Assembly (NCBI GenBank): GCA_003586115.2
Contig: QVOM02000025.1
Coordinates: forward strand, 49,606,582 to 49,670,581
Origin: Salvator merianae
Taxonomy: Eukaryota > Chordata > Lepidosauria > Squamata > Teiidae
Length of the DNA: 64,000 nucleotides
Reading direction: 5' to 3'
A model generated the notes under the pieces. The model was not told the DNA's origin. It saw only the letters and a list, made by a program, of their open reading frames with translations, and searched no databases. The translations under genes and the position numbers were made by a program. Positions 34,121-44,690 of the stretch are shown here, in pieces (the stretch's first letter is position 1; each line of letters opens with the position of its first letter).

Positions 34121-35244
34121 TTAGGCTGCGTTCCGACACTGCATTTAATCAGTTTACAGGCCATCTTCAGTTCCCGCTGTCCCGACATGATCTTGCCGTT
34201 CCGTAATTTTTATGGATTAAATTGGCGAAATCCGGATTACATTGTCTTCGGATTTAATGAACTCTCAAGCCGTTCCAGATCGCTAGCGCGCTTTACTTTG
34301 TGCTGTGGGCACGGGGAAAGCGATTATTTGAGAGGGACCATACTGTTTTGGGCGTGCAGAGGGAGGGATCCCCATTTTGTGCCGTCCAATGACAGACTTT
34401 GTGGGTGGGCAGGAAGCACATTAGTTTCCTCTGCCTCCATTATCCCCCCTTCCCTCGCTGCCAGGGGAAAATAAATCATCCTCCTTCTTCGCTAAGCTGC
34501 AGTCCTGCCAGGAAGAAATTAAAGGCTTTCTCTACTTCCGTCTGCTCTTTAAAGCAAAAAGTAAACTGCACCTGTTTGGAGTTTTGCCTGTGGTCAGCAC
34601 ACAGTTAAAAATAGTAGAGCCCCCCCACGTTCCATCCCCACTTTTTCCCTTTGTTATGGACCTCTCCCGCTACTTTTAAATTGCGCAGTTGCGCTAAAGT
34701 GAATCAGCAGGATAGCAGAACTCTGCATTTCAAAAGCTTAGTTAAAGTGAAACAGCAGGATAGCAGAACTCCACATTTCAAAAGCTTAGTTAAAGTGAAA
34801 CAGCAGGATAGCAGAACTGCGCATTTCAAAAGCTTAGTTTTTAAAGTTCATAGTTTTAAAGTGAACATAGTTTTTAAGTTCTGCTTCGGTAGACAGAGGC
34901 TGCAGGGAGGAGCAAATGGCGAATGACTAGTAATGCTGCCAAGTTAATCCATGTTCTGAGGCAGCAGTGGGGACATGCAGAGAGCGGAGCTGGACTTTCC
35001 CGCCCCTGTGACGTCAAGGTTTGAACGTTGGGACTGCAGCCAATCGCTGACTGCATAGGGAGGAGAATTTGATGAGGGGTGGAGGCAGAAAGGGTACTGC
35101 CAAGCACGGGAAATATCAGTGTGGGAACGAGCAAGTACGAATTGACTCCGTGTTAAATTGTAACTGTGGGAATGACCAGAAGACGAATTCACTGCGTGTA
35201 CTCTTCTATACGGATTACATTGACGATGTCTGACCACGGCCTTA
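34121..35244. mobile_element. 1.1-kb nonautonomous DNA element with internal 48-bp tandem array
   Basis: The left end reads TTAGGCTGCGTTCCGACACT. The complement of the right end reads TAAGGCCGTGGTCAGACATC, so the ends are inverted and similar. The word GGATTACATTG occurs just inside both ends (34231-34241 and 35212-35222), a pattern expected for transposase-binding sites. The element is richer in G+C and CpG than its surroundings. It carries three tandem 48-bp units (34696-34840). No target duplication is clear. The frame 34651-34926 only translates the array (three KVxQQDSRTxHFKSLV units) and is not taken as a gene. Confidence 0.62.
34696..34840. repeat. 48-bp minisatellite, 3 units
   Basis: Unit starts are at 34696, 34744 and 34792, exactly 48 bp apart. 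Each unit begins AAAGTGAA(A/T)CAGCAGGAT and ends TTTCAAAAGCTTAGTT. Differences between units are few and are mostly in the middle (CTCTGC, CTCCAC, CTGCGC). A partial fourth copy (AAAGTGAACATAG) appears near 34858. Confidence 0.92.
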
Positions 35245-35646
35245 CAGTGAAATTTCATAGGTACAAACTTCACCAAAAAAGGGACCATTCATAGCAATGG
35301 ACTTACTCTGTTTATTAACAGTTTGTAACTCTATTGATCTGTTCTGCCACATCTGTTGAGTTCATGAGGAACTTACATAGCCCCATGATTATCATGGAGA
35401 TCATAAAATCCATAGCCAGCCCTCTTCCATCCCCACCAAAGGGGATCCAGACAGAGGCTGGGCAGACACTGTTGATTTTTCTTGGTTCCAGTCCAGCAGG
35501 GACTTTACTAAGGCAGCAGTCCAACAGATCAACAAAAAGTCATGAGAGAGTTCAATAGTCTTTCATCCTGTGGCTATCTGGAAAGCAGGTGATCTTCTTC
35601 TTCAGAAGACTGAGGCTCCTGAGTGTGCATATGCAGCACCAGACAG
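35245..35646. other. no gene recognised
   Basis: Spacer between two DNA elements. The frames 35315-35524 and 35334-35558 lie on opposite strands of the same bases and have no known motif. Confidence 0.5.
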
Positions 35647-35983
35647 AAGGCCTTTTCATACTTTCTATCTTGGAATGTTTGTAAATGAACATTCCAAGAT
35701 GAAACAGCCCTCACAGTGCAGTGGCCATTTGCAATGTGAGGGCTGGAATATCCAGGAAACTGGACTCCTGCCATGACAGCAGCTGGAGAAATATCTAGCC
35801 ACTGCTATGGTGACTGGGGATGCAGCACACGACTGTGCAGTGCACAATTTTATGTTCCACAGCTGGTAACATTTGGGAGCAGCTGTAACCCACTCCCAAT
35901 CACTAGGGCCTCTGCACTGTGTGGATGCACTTCACTAGTGAGGGTGTAGAAGTTCACTAGTGAAAAATGCAAACAGGCCCAAA
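35647..35983 (-). mobile_element. hAT-like MITE family 1, copy 4
   Basis: The left end is AAGGCCTTTTCATACTTTC. The complement of the right end is TGGGCCTGTTTGCATTTTTC. Just inside the left end is a perfect 13-bp stem, ATCTTGGAATGTT (35667-35679) with AACATTCCAAGAT (35688-35700), loop TGTAAATG. The body ('ACAGTGCAGTGGCCATTTGC', 'CCACTGCTATGGTGACTGGG', 'CACTAGGGCCTCTGCACTGT') matches copies 3 and 5 in the same orientation. Target duplication not identified. Confidence 0.7.
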
Positions 35984-37554
35984 GCCTGGGAAAGTGTTCC
36001 ACCTTAATGACTTGCTCTGCAAGAAAACACACTTTTCAAGACAATATCATTAAATGGAGCCTTTGCATTTTCTTTGAAGGCTCTATATTTTTTTTTAGTT
36101 TGTTCTCACAAATCTATTACAATGTTTTCCATTCAATAATAGTAGTAATATTGCATAGGGATTGCTGTTTTCAGGAGGATATGTCAGCACTTCGTCCTTT
36201 TAAAGCACTCACTCTTGAATAATTGTTTTGCAGCCTATATAATAAATTTGGGAGGAAAGGTCATTGCTTGGACCTTGATGGGGGAAGCTTAGTTTGTTAC
36301 GTTCCACTACAGGTATTAGAATTTGTATTAGAAAAGTATTACAGTTTGTTGTTGCTGTGAAGACAGGTACAGCCATCAAACTTCCTCCATGAACTTCCCG
36401 CATTCAGCTCTCCTAATGCAGCTGGGCAGCCTTCCCTCCTTTTTCTTCTTTGCATCTTTGAAGTGTGGAAAAACTAATTTAGACTTCCACGTAGTTCTGT
36501 GGTTGGATTTTATATCTTTTTTTCACTTGTCAAAACCATCCTGGTCAAGGACTTGTTCACACAGAGTAAGATGGGAGCAATTCAATTATGGGTTTAGTGC
36601 TTTCCCTTTCCCAAGTTCTGATCTGAACCTCATTCTGATTTGTAGCACCTAGGAACTTAGTTTATAGAAGAAAAATACCTAATGAATCAGTATGGAATGT
36701 CTTTCCCAATACTTTTGGGACGCTGGTCATCCCTACACCTCAACTATTAACATTACTCAACAGCAATTTACGCAGACTGTGTACAATTTTTGACATGCTG
36801 CTTGTGCTATGTTTATGGAATTCATTTTCTTTGGAAAAATTTTCTCAGTGTTTCTGTATATCACATATATAATAACAGAGCCTGTATTATGCAATTTCAA
36901 ACTTCAAGAATCCAAAGTGAAAAAGCTCTAATACCAGATGTATGCTATCAAACAAAACTTAAATAACTGTATTCTCAGGAATCAACTGTAAATGATTGTG
37001 ATGATTCAACAATTTATTTTTTATTTTTTAATTTAAAACATTTGTATATTATTGCTCATTGAATACCTCAATTCAGTTTGCACATAGAAAATTGCAGTCT
37101 GTCAGTATAAATTAAAAACAGTGAGTGGGGAAAGAGGAACCATTAATATTGAAAAGACCTGGATGAAGATTTGTGTCTTCAGTAAGTGTCCAGAAGATAT
37201 GATTGCAGATGGCTCATGAATAGCATAGGGGAGAAAACTGAAGAGAAGGCCCAGCTGCGGATAATTGCAATATGACTTTCAGTAGTTTGTGTATCCAGAG
37301 CAGAAAACGAGGGTAACCCCACATAAAGAGTCTAACTCTCAGCATTAATGCAGGATCTGGGCAATGCTGCCTGCAGTACAGCAAAATCACCAAAAGTATC
37401 CCAGCTACACAAACTTTTATTCTCTGATTGCAAAGTGGGGCATTTATTTTGTTTTTAAAGAAGCAGGACTGGGAAAGCCACATTGAGGAATGCAGGCTCA
37501 GGCAAGTCCACATGAGTGGTGGTGCCACGGGAAAAACAGAGGTAAGGGTATCAG
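35984..37554. other. no gene recognised; unique-looking AT-rich DNA
   Basis: No element ends, SINE boxes or LINE motifs. The minus-strand frame 37214-37669 (151 codons) has no domain I recognise and overlaps the repeat fragment at 37555. Confidence 0.5.
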
Positions 37555-37705
37555 AACATTTACTTCTGTTCTGCCTTTTCACGCTTTCCATCCTAGAATG
37601 GAAACACTCTAAGGAGTGCTTCAGGTGGGAAGTTTGCTGGCTAAGTGCAGGTCTGTGCAGATGCTGCACTCATCCAGCACACTCATTGGTCCATGAGGAC
37701 ATTCA
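37555..37705. mobile_element. MITE fragment related to 55043-55411
   Basis: Contains 'TTCTGCCTTTTCACGCTTTC', a palindrome TTTCCAT (37585-37591) with ATGGAAA (37598-37604), and 'GCAGGTCTGTGCAGATGCTG', 'CATCCAGCACACTCATTGG', 'TCCATGAGGA'. The last three phrases recur in the same order at 55280-55340. Borders are approximate. A weaker third relative is suspected around 41985-42060. Confidence 0.5.
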
Positions 37706-38499
37706 CAGATTTTCATTGTACAACAGTGGGGCTTTAGAAATATTGCTTGACGCATATAAATCTGCCTTATTCCACCCAGATAATTAGTTTCATGATTCTC
37801 CAGAAATTTAGCATGGGAAAGTGTGGCCTTTAAAATCTAATAGATTCCCATTCCTTTCTTGGATCCATTTGAGACTACATAACCAGAACTCTTGGAGACA
37901 GAAATTATAGTAAATAAATGCAGAAATTGCTTCACGATCATAATATGAGGAGGTGCAGGAAAGATTTAAATAATAAATAAGAAAAAAAAACTTGTACATT
38001 TTTATATGCACACTTTCAGAGAAAAAAAATTGCAAGATTGCATTTATGCTCAGTAATGAAGCTGACTGAGTATCCAGCCTATACATACTTGGAATTATGG
38101 TGATATATCCCCAGCCAGAGAACCCAACCTCTCAACAGGCTTATATCTTTGCTGCTCTCATTTTACAAAATCAATTATTGTTCTGTGTGATGATTACTTG
38201 AAATCACTTTAGCCACCTAGTTCTTGTACATAGACAGTATCTAAGACAGACACATTTTTCAATTTCGGTTTGCAGCATTTCAAGGCATCTTGGTGATTTG
38301 AAAGACATATCACAAGATTAGATTTTTGACTATAATGTGCCTCTACCTAGGTGTCAGGGTCATGAAATAACATGATATGCCTTTCAGAAGCCTTGCCATA
38401 TATCACATACACACCCCAAAATGCTGACTTTTGCAAACAAGCAATGCAATTTTTGTTTGATGCTGCACTTTTATACAGTGATAGGCCTAAAAATGCTGC
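37706..38499. other. no gene recognised
   Basis: AT-rich noncoding sequence with A runs at 37982-37989 and 38022-38030. The frame 37808-38086 on minus has no recognised domain. Confidence 0.5.
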
Positions 38500-38760
38500 T
38501 AACATTTAATTAAGTAAACGATTACTACAGGAAATGACACTGCAGATAATGAACATCTGTGACCATGATGATTTAAATATCTTTAAAGTGAACTTTTAAC
38601 TGACACAAAAAAAGGGGGAAAGGTAACCATTTATAACAACTTTTGCATTATACATAAAACATTTAAATGAGCCTCAATGAATCAGTGTTCAACCTAGACT
38701 AATTAATTAGTTTTTCATCACATAATGCAAATTAATAGCTTAATTTGTTATGCTGTGTGT
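38500..38760. promoter_or_regulatory. candidate conserved noncoding element (homeobox/POU-site rich)
   Basis: This repeat-free block packs many sites typical of vertebrate developmental enhancers. They are TTTAATTAAGTAAACG (38506-38521 region), ATGATTTAAAT, CATTTAAATGAGCC, a perfect palindrome CTAATTAATTAG (38699-38710), and a perfect octamer ATGCAAAT (38725-38732) directly followed by TAATAG. The base composition and lack of repeats resemble known conserved noncoding elements. Conservation itself cannot be tested from one sequence, so the call is tentative. Confidence 0.4.
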
Positions 38761-38805
38761 GTATCTGTATGTGTTAAACAAAGGAAATAATTTTTATATA
38801 TATAT

Positions 38806-39927
38806 TAAGCCTGTACATGAGTACCAGAATCCTGAGATCTGGACCAGTTGATGCCAGAAACCATTTATAGCAATGGAACTTTGCACTGATGTCAGAGTCC
38901 CATTTCAGGTAAGAGAAAATGAGGAATTGGAACCCACATCATGGTGTCCCCTGGATCTGCTGACTACAATCTTCAATGATTCTTGTTTCTCCTGTCTAAA
39001 ATTCCTTTGTTAAGAGTTGTTTTGCACCATGATTTAATCTTATCAACCCCATGCAGGAAGGTGACACTGAAACTGTTAGAGTTCACATTTTGGGCAAAAG
39101 CAACTACAAGATTGGCATGATAATGCAGATCTACAAACTAAATAATTGATTGGATTAAAGCAACATGATATGTGCCTTGGAAAGTCTGAATGCCGCCCAA
39201 CTTCCTTGTGTATCCCTATTCACACATAAGTTAGTTTTCCCACCTTACCCAAATGTAGATTTTTGGTATAAGAATTGATGTCCTTATCCATTTGCCTGAG
39301 ATTCCCCAAAGTCCACTGCAGCTCTGATTTGCATTGGGATCCACCAAATCTCTGGCTTTTACTGGGTCCTTGGCTTTCATTGGATCCACTCAAAATCTCT
39401 CTTGCTTCCAAAGGCGCCCACTACATCTCTGGCCTTCTCTGGGTCCACTTTGTTACTACAAGAGCTGAACTCTGAACATTCATGCTTCCACAGTGTCCAC
39501 TATAATTTTAACCATCTCAGAGTCCACTACATCCCTCTTGCAATAAGAGCTGAACTTCATCCTGAAGATCAGTTGTTGTATATGATTTAGTTGCAGAGTG
39601 CTATAGGCTGAATAATTTAGTGAATTTGCTTTGGAGGTGTGACTAAAACTCATTCTCCTCTTGTTAGACTTGTTGTTTGTTGAGGTATTAAGGCAACGTG
39701 ATCCCTTCTTTCAGACCATTATGAGTGAGGCAAGACCTAGCAGTGGGTTGGTGCATAATTGGACTTGGCATCTTGCAAGACTGAGTCATCAGAGACAAGT
39801 AAGACCAATGAATGTACCAATTTCCAGGACCCTATACCTCATTTTGCTGGTACCAAGTGGTGAGAAGTTCACCAGAGCTCTAGCACTTCTCTTTCCCCTT
39901 ATACCCATTGCAATCTACTCACTATCT

Positions 39928-39960
<33 letters not shown>

Positions 39961-41485
39961 GTGAATGAGTGTTTGTGGGAGGGGAGTTGCTTTTGTCCAC
40001 ATCTGAGATCTTCCTTGATCAAAAGAAGACCCTGAGAAAGGTATAATTCCCTCTACTATAAACAAATTCCCCTTACTTCACTTTCAATTCTATTCATATT
40101 AAGTGATCTCTCCCTTCACTGTATATGAACACAATTCTCCTTCTTCCTTTTTCCTTTCAGTCTGTGTATTTTAACTAGGTGACTGTTCTTCTGTCAAAAA
40201 AAGGATATTGTGGTTTGATGCAATTGCCCCAGTTCATTTTGGGGGTACAATTGATGATTGTGTGGGGAGCAGCAACTGATTATTTCAACCATGGAATCAC
40301 AGGAGAAGCATTCATTGCAAAAGATTTCAGAACTAAGATTTATCTTAATTTTGCAAGCTCTTACCTAGCAATAAGTTGTTGTTATTACTATTATTATTAC
40401 TATTATTGAAGAAAACAATAATTTTAATTTACATATTTGTGGATGCTGAGGTACCTTAAATCATATAAATGGATAAACAGTAAATAAACACAACCAATTT
40501 AGGTGTAATACATACAAAAGTGTCATGTGCATTCCAAGAAACAGCTGATGACCTGAAGCTCTAATTAGAGAGCTATAGCCCACACTGAGGTGCCTTGCTA
40601 AACTCTATTTTTTGCTTTTCACTGCTTGGCTTCAGACTTAGGAGAAAGGAAAAACCTTTGTTTTGACTTTGTGTCCATTTCTTGCATTTATAATGTAACT
40701 TTTCCTCTTCTTCTCCAAGCTTCAAATTCTATTTGACTAATTCACACAACCTTGAAAATCTATCTTGCTATATGTTACAAGTCAGTGTTTTACTACTTTG
40801 CCCAACTCTGAAGATGTTTAATTTTTGCTGCTTACTTTTATTAAAGATTTAGTTTAAAACTTTGTATTAATATCAGCCAAGCATTTCCTCCCTCCCTTGA
40901 GATTGGCTCCAATCCATGATCAAGTAAACCAGTGGTTCCCAACCTTTTTTTGGCCATGCCCCACTAAAGCATCTATAAAATCCTGATGCCCCCTACCCCG
41001 TGACATATAATGCTTATTATTCAAAAAGTGAACTCCTATTCAGGTGGAGGTAGCCTAAAAGGCCATTAACTTGGTCTGAACAAGCTTCCAAAGAACATGG
41101 CATCCATGTTAAAAGAACACTGAGAGGAGTGGGGGTGTTGTGATGTCACCACTCCTCTCTATCAGTGGACTTTCCCCCTCTCCATTGTCACCAGCTGACT
41201 GCCATGTACATTCTGATTTTAATTTTTAAAATGTGTATGTCACAATATATATTTATATACTGTATATGAGGTCCCTAGAACCATAGGAAATGCAAAAAAA
41301 ATCACTGTTAATAACTCATTTTTGACTTGCCCTCTGTTAAAAATCAAATTGGCCCCCTGTGGGGCATGTGCCCCATGTTGGGGACCATGGAGTTAAACCA
41401 AACCAGTAGTCCTAAAAATTCTAATTGTGAAAACAATGCTAAAATATATGTCTAAGAGCAGTTCCCATAACATGAAACAAACAAG
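38806..41485 (+). repeat. unidentified long repeat R1, copy B
   Basis: Colinear with copy A (21036-25706) but diverged. It begins TAAGCCTGTACATGAG, a possible decayed TAGGGATGTGCAC-type terminus. Landmarks include 'GAAGGTGACACTGAAAC', 'TCATATTAAGTGATCTC', 'GAAGACCCTGAGAAAG' and 'CTTTGTATTAATATCAGCC'. Around 39300-39560 it holds several degenerate repeats of a unit ending GGGTCCACT, where copy A has about one. A (TG)14 tract lies at 39930-39958 and a TTA/ATT tract at 40378-40408. A Charlie-like hAT interrupts it at 40930-41390. The 99-codon frame 39661-39960 runs into the TG tract and is not a gene. Confidence 0.68.
40930..41390. mobile_element. Charlie-like hAT fragment inside R1 copy B
   Basis: The left end reads CAGTGGTTCCCAACC and then TTTTTTTGGCCATGCCCC. 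The complement of the right end reads CCATGGTCCCCAACATGGGG. These are the CAGTGGTTC(T/C)CAACC-type inverted ends of hAT-Charlie elements. The flanks AAGTAAAC (40922-40929) and AGTTAAAC (41391-41398) agree at 6 of 8. R1 sequence resumes immediately (compare AACCAAACCA in copy A). 461 bp, no coding capacity. Confidence 0.8.
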
Positions 41486-43947
41486 ATGGTATAGTCCAAA
41501 CTATTAGCTGAACCAAATAACCTATTAAGGGTCTCATTTCACACATTAGCTATACATCAATACTTGAATTCATACTAAAAATAAATAAATAAATCATCAA
41601 CCTGTTTTGCCTACTCTGGCAACATTTTCAGGGATCTTTGGGGCCAAGTGTTTGACCTTTTCCATACAAATGAGTTGCCACTAGCCTATGACACTCTCTG
41701 ATATTCTAATTTTTCCCATAGCTCATAGGCTTCAAATTAGAAGATATTTTACTGTTCCAATGATACTTGAGGAGATCAAAAATCATTCAGCCAGCCAAGT
41801 TCTCACTAAAGTGAGCTAATTTTCAGATAGTTGCAAAATCAGCACACTACTCACAGATCATTGTCATGCAATGCAATAAGATCATACACCTGCCTCTGAC
41901 TCCAATCACACAAACATTAAAGCTGGAATAAGTAATTTTTTTGTGTTCATAGACACAGGGCTGTCTATCCTTACTGTTCTGCTTTTCAGCACTATATGGA
42001 GCACTTATGGTGGAATCTTCACAGGCTGAGTGTTAGTAAGTGTGGGTACCACACTTGTTCATCACTCCCAGTGTGCAATGAAGGTGCAGAATTATGACAT
42101 ATTCACAGAACCATAATGACGCCTTGCAAACACAGCTAATGTCACTGCAGTCACACAGAGATATGAGAAAAGCAATGCCAAGAATGTGAGTCTAATTCTC
42201 ACAGGCTGCAAGTGATGGAAACAAATGGAATGAACACTAGCTCACATTACAACCTCCACATGTCTCAAGACCAGCATTCCTAGTTACTGCAGGCTTTTTT
42301 CCCCCAAGAGTTCTTCCAATCATATTTGGCTAAGTCCACCTGATGACTATTTTTCCTCCATGTGAAGTCACACAATGCTTCAAGTTCATCCTTCAAATGG
42401 AAAAAAAACACCAAAAAACCTGGAAGTCAAGATAAGAGAATAAGCCCATCCTCAGGAAGACACCCTCAGACTGAAGATACCCCCAGGCTGCCTCAGCGAG
42501 CTTCATGGCTTGTAGGAAGCTTTGGAGTACAGAAGAAAAATTGAGAATGATATTCTGTCCTCATTTTCCTTTCCCTCTTACTCTTTCTTTCAATCAGGCA
42601 AGTATTTAACTCTGCAAGGAGGATTACAGAGTATGAATTCCTTACTTCTTTGAATTTTTCATATGTTGGAATTATTATTATTTTAGTTATTTGAATGCAC
42701 AGACTCCTCAAATGCATCTTGCATAGCCTACTACATAGCTATATGTTTCCTCCATAAGGACATAGTTTTTTATTGGGTGTATTGAGACTGCATTTTAACA
42801 TTCAAATTGCATATCAACATAAATGTTGTATTTCAGCAGAGTCAAAAATGGTAAGTTGAGTTTCAATACCTGGGAGGAACTTTATTGAAAAAAAAATCAG
42901 AATGAAACTAGTGTGTATTAGTGTGTATTTATTTATTTCTTTATTGTCTTTTGTCTGTTTGTTTTTTTGGTAGTATCCAGCTCAAAAACAGCTTAGAGAC
43001 AGCAGTATGTGGAATGTTCTCATCCCATTCCTAATCCACCTTTCTAGCATGGGGAGGGCAGACAGGCTTGTGAACTAGTCCATCAGTGAACCTTCTATAA
43101 ATTATCTCTAAGCCACCTGAGAGGTGATTTTATATTGCATTTCATTCCTTATTCTGTTTCTGCAGTGATGACTATCATATCCAAAGTCTCTAAAGAAAAC
43201 TGAGTTGCTTACAAGCACACTTACCACATATCTCCTCCTAGCTCAAGCAGAGAGCATGGTCAATGCTGCTACCAAGCAGTCTCTATGACCTTGAGCACTC
43301 AGGTTCTACCCTGTGCCATTATCCTGAAGAGAACCAGACAGTTTCATTTCTTTTGGACTCAATTTCTAGTATCTAGGCAAAGTTCCATACTACCAAGAAT
43401 CTGGGGGAAACTACCATGAGATTTGGAAACTACCATGAGATTTACTAACACAGCCTAGGAAAAGATCCAGGGTGCTGGTGTGGGATAAAGGAAGCTCCAT
43501 CCCCTCCTAGGATGCTTCATCCACACTAAAGAAAGCAAGAGCGTGGGATAGGGAGCAAAAAAGGTGTCCTATCCATCTGTACCAATAGACCTTGACAATG
43601 AAGTCTGCTGGTGTCCTAATGGGACTATGGGAACCCTTTTTGGTGGCAGGCCAAGAAGCACTGCCAGAGGTGGCATCAGAGGTGGGTGTTGGTTCTCAGA
43701 GCTGGGCCTTGTCTTCGGAGCCAGCAGCCAAGCCTGGGATGGCAAAGGACAGCCAAAATGTGGACAACGCTATCCTACTCCACCAGCAACCTATCCCAGA
43801 GTGGACTAGGTTGCATATCCCAGAATGGAACATTCCACTCTGTTCCAAGATATGGGGTTTATATGCTTAAATGACCATAGTCAAATGTTGGGTTAGGCTA
43901 TAAGATTTGTGTGATGGGTCTATGAACTTTCAGAAACAATGGAACAG
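41486..43947. other. no gene recognised
   Basis: Short AAAT units lie at 41577-41594. A possible decayed MITE relative is around 41985-42060 (TGTTCTGCTTTTCAGC). The rest has no recognisable element or domain. The frames at 43564-43870 overlap in three frames and are chance. Confidence 0.45.
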
Positions 43948-44195
43948 TAATTTTATTTATTGAAGAATTTATATCCCACCCTTCGCTAAAAATTCCCAGG
44001 ATGGGTCACAATAATAAAAATAGAAAATATATAGGTATCCTTAAAACATATTTAAAATATAATCCTACTTCCCACCCTTCCCAGTAACACAGCACCCGAA
44101 GGAAGCTACACATCAAAGGCCCTGGTAAAAAGGTACGCTTTAATGCAGGCATCTGGCAAACCTCCAGAGGGAGGCTGTTCCTGTCAAAGTATATC
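43948..44195 (-). mobile_element. L2-type LINE-associated 3' tail
   Basis: The sequence starts 'TTTATTTATTGAAGAATTTA' and 'TATCCCACCCTTCGC', then 'AATTCCCAGGATGGGTCAC', which is the complement of a LINE 3' end. It continues to 'GGCCCTGGTAAAAAGGTACG' and 'CAGAGGGAGGCTGTTCC'. Its layout matches 17205-17420, and the start matches the complement of 30420-30475. Non-coding. Confidence 0.55.
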
Positions 44196-44405
44196 AAAAA
44201 TCCCACTTCACCCTTAACATGGTTTACCTGATCAAGACAAAAGCTGATGCAACAGTTAATTGCCTACAGGTGCAAATCATAAGTTAGTCTTGGGACAAGA
44301 CAGGAGATTATCACAAGTCTGTCACAAGACGATCAGGAGACCTAATGCGTATGTGTCAGATCTGTACAGATAATGTATATATACTGTAAAATCTAGTTGA
44401 CTAAT

Positions 44406-44690
44406 TGTTGGGTTAGAGAGAGGTGCTGTTATTGAGAAGATTCTATGTCGCTTGTATATATCATTTTGTATGCTGGTGTGGAGTACTGTAGATAAACTTT
44501 CACTGGTGCTGGAAAGTTTCTCGTGTCCGTCTCCTTACTTTGCCGCTACAACAAACAATCTGCTGGTGTCGGTTTACCTGGGAAGATTCGGCTGCAATTA
44601 CTCTGCTATATCGGGCTACGCTCTGCTATTCCAGAAGCGGTGTGGACCCCCTGCCCTGCAAAATTCTAACAGTTCCAGAGTCTGAGGGCC
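44406..44690 (+). mobile_element. LTR remnant with putative primer-binding site
   Basis: A segment starting TGTTGGGTTAGAGAGAGG and ending AAATTCTAACA (44671) has TG...CA borders with inverted-looking termini. Within it are a likely polyadenylation region (GTAGATAAACTTTCACTGG) and TTTCTCGTGTCCGTCTCC, phrasing I associate with LTR retrotransposon R-U5 regions. Immediately after the end comes GTTCCAGAGTCTGAGGG, which loosely resembles the TGGTATCAGAGC site that copia-type elements use. No gag or pol sequence follows, so it is a solo or truncated LTR. The left border is uncertain and could be upstream. Confidence 0.42.

Noticed and set aside
34651..34926. 91-codon frame encoding three 16-residue repeats (KVxQQDSRTxHFKSLV)
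   Set aside because: The repeat exists because a 48-bp DNA unit is a multiple of three; the frame is inside a DNA element and the changes between units do not favour silent sites clearly enough to argue for coding.
37214..37669. 151-codon minus-strand open frame
   Set aside because: No recognised motif, and it overlaps a MITE-like fragment at 37555-37705.
21036..41485. R1 copies as a recent segmental duplication
   Set aside because: Divergence is high and each copy has its own set of insertions, which fits an old dispersed family better.
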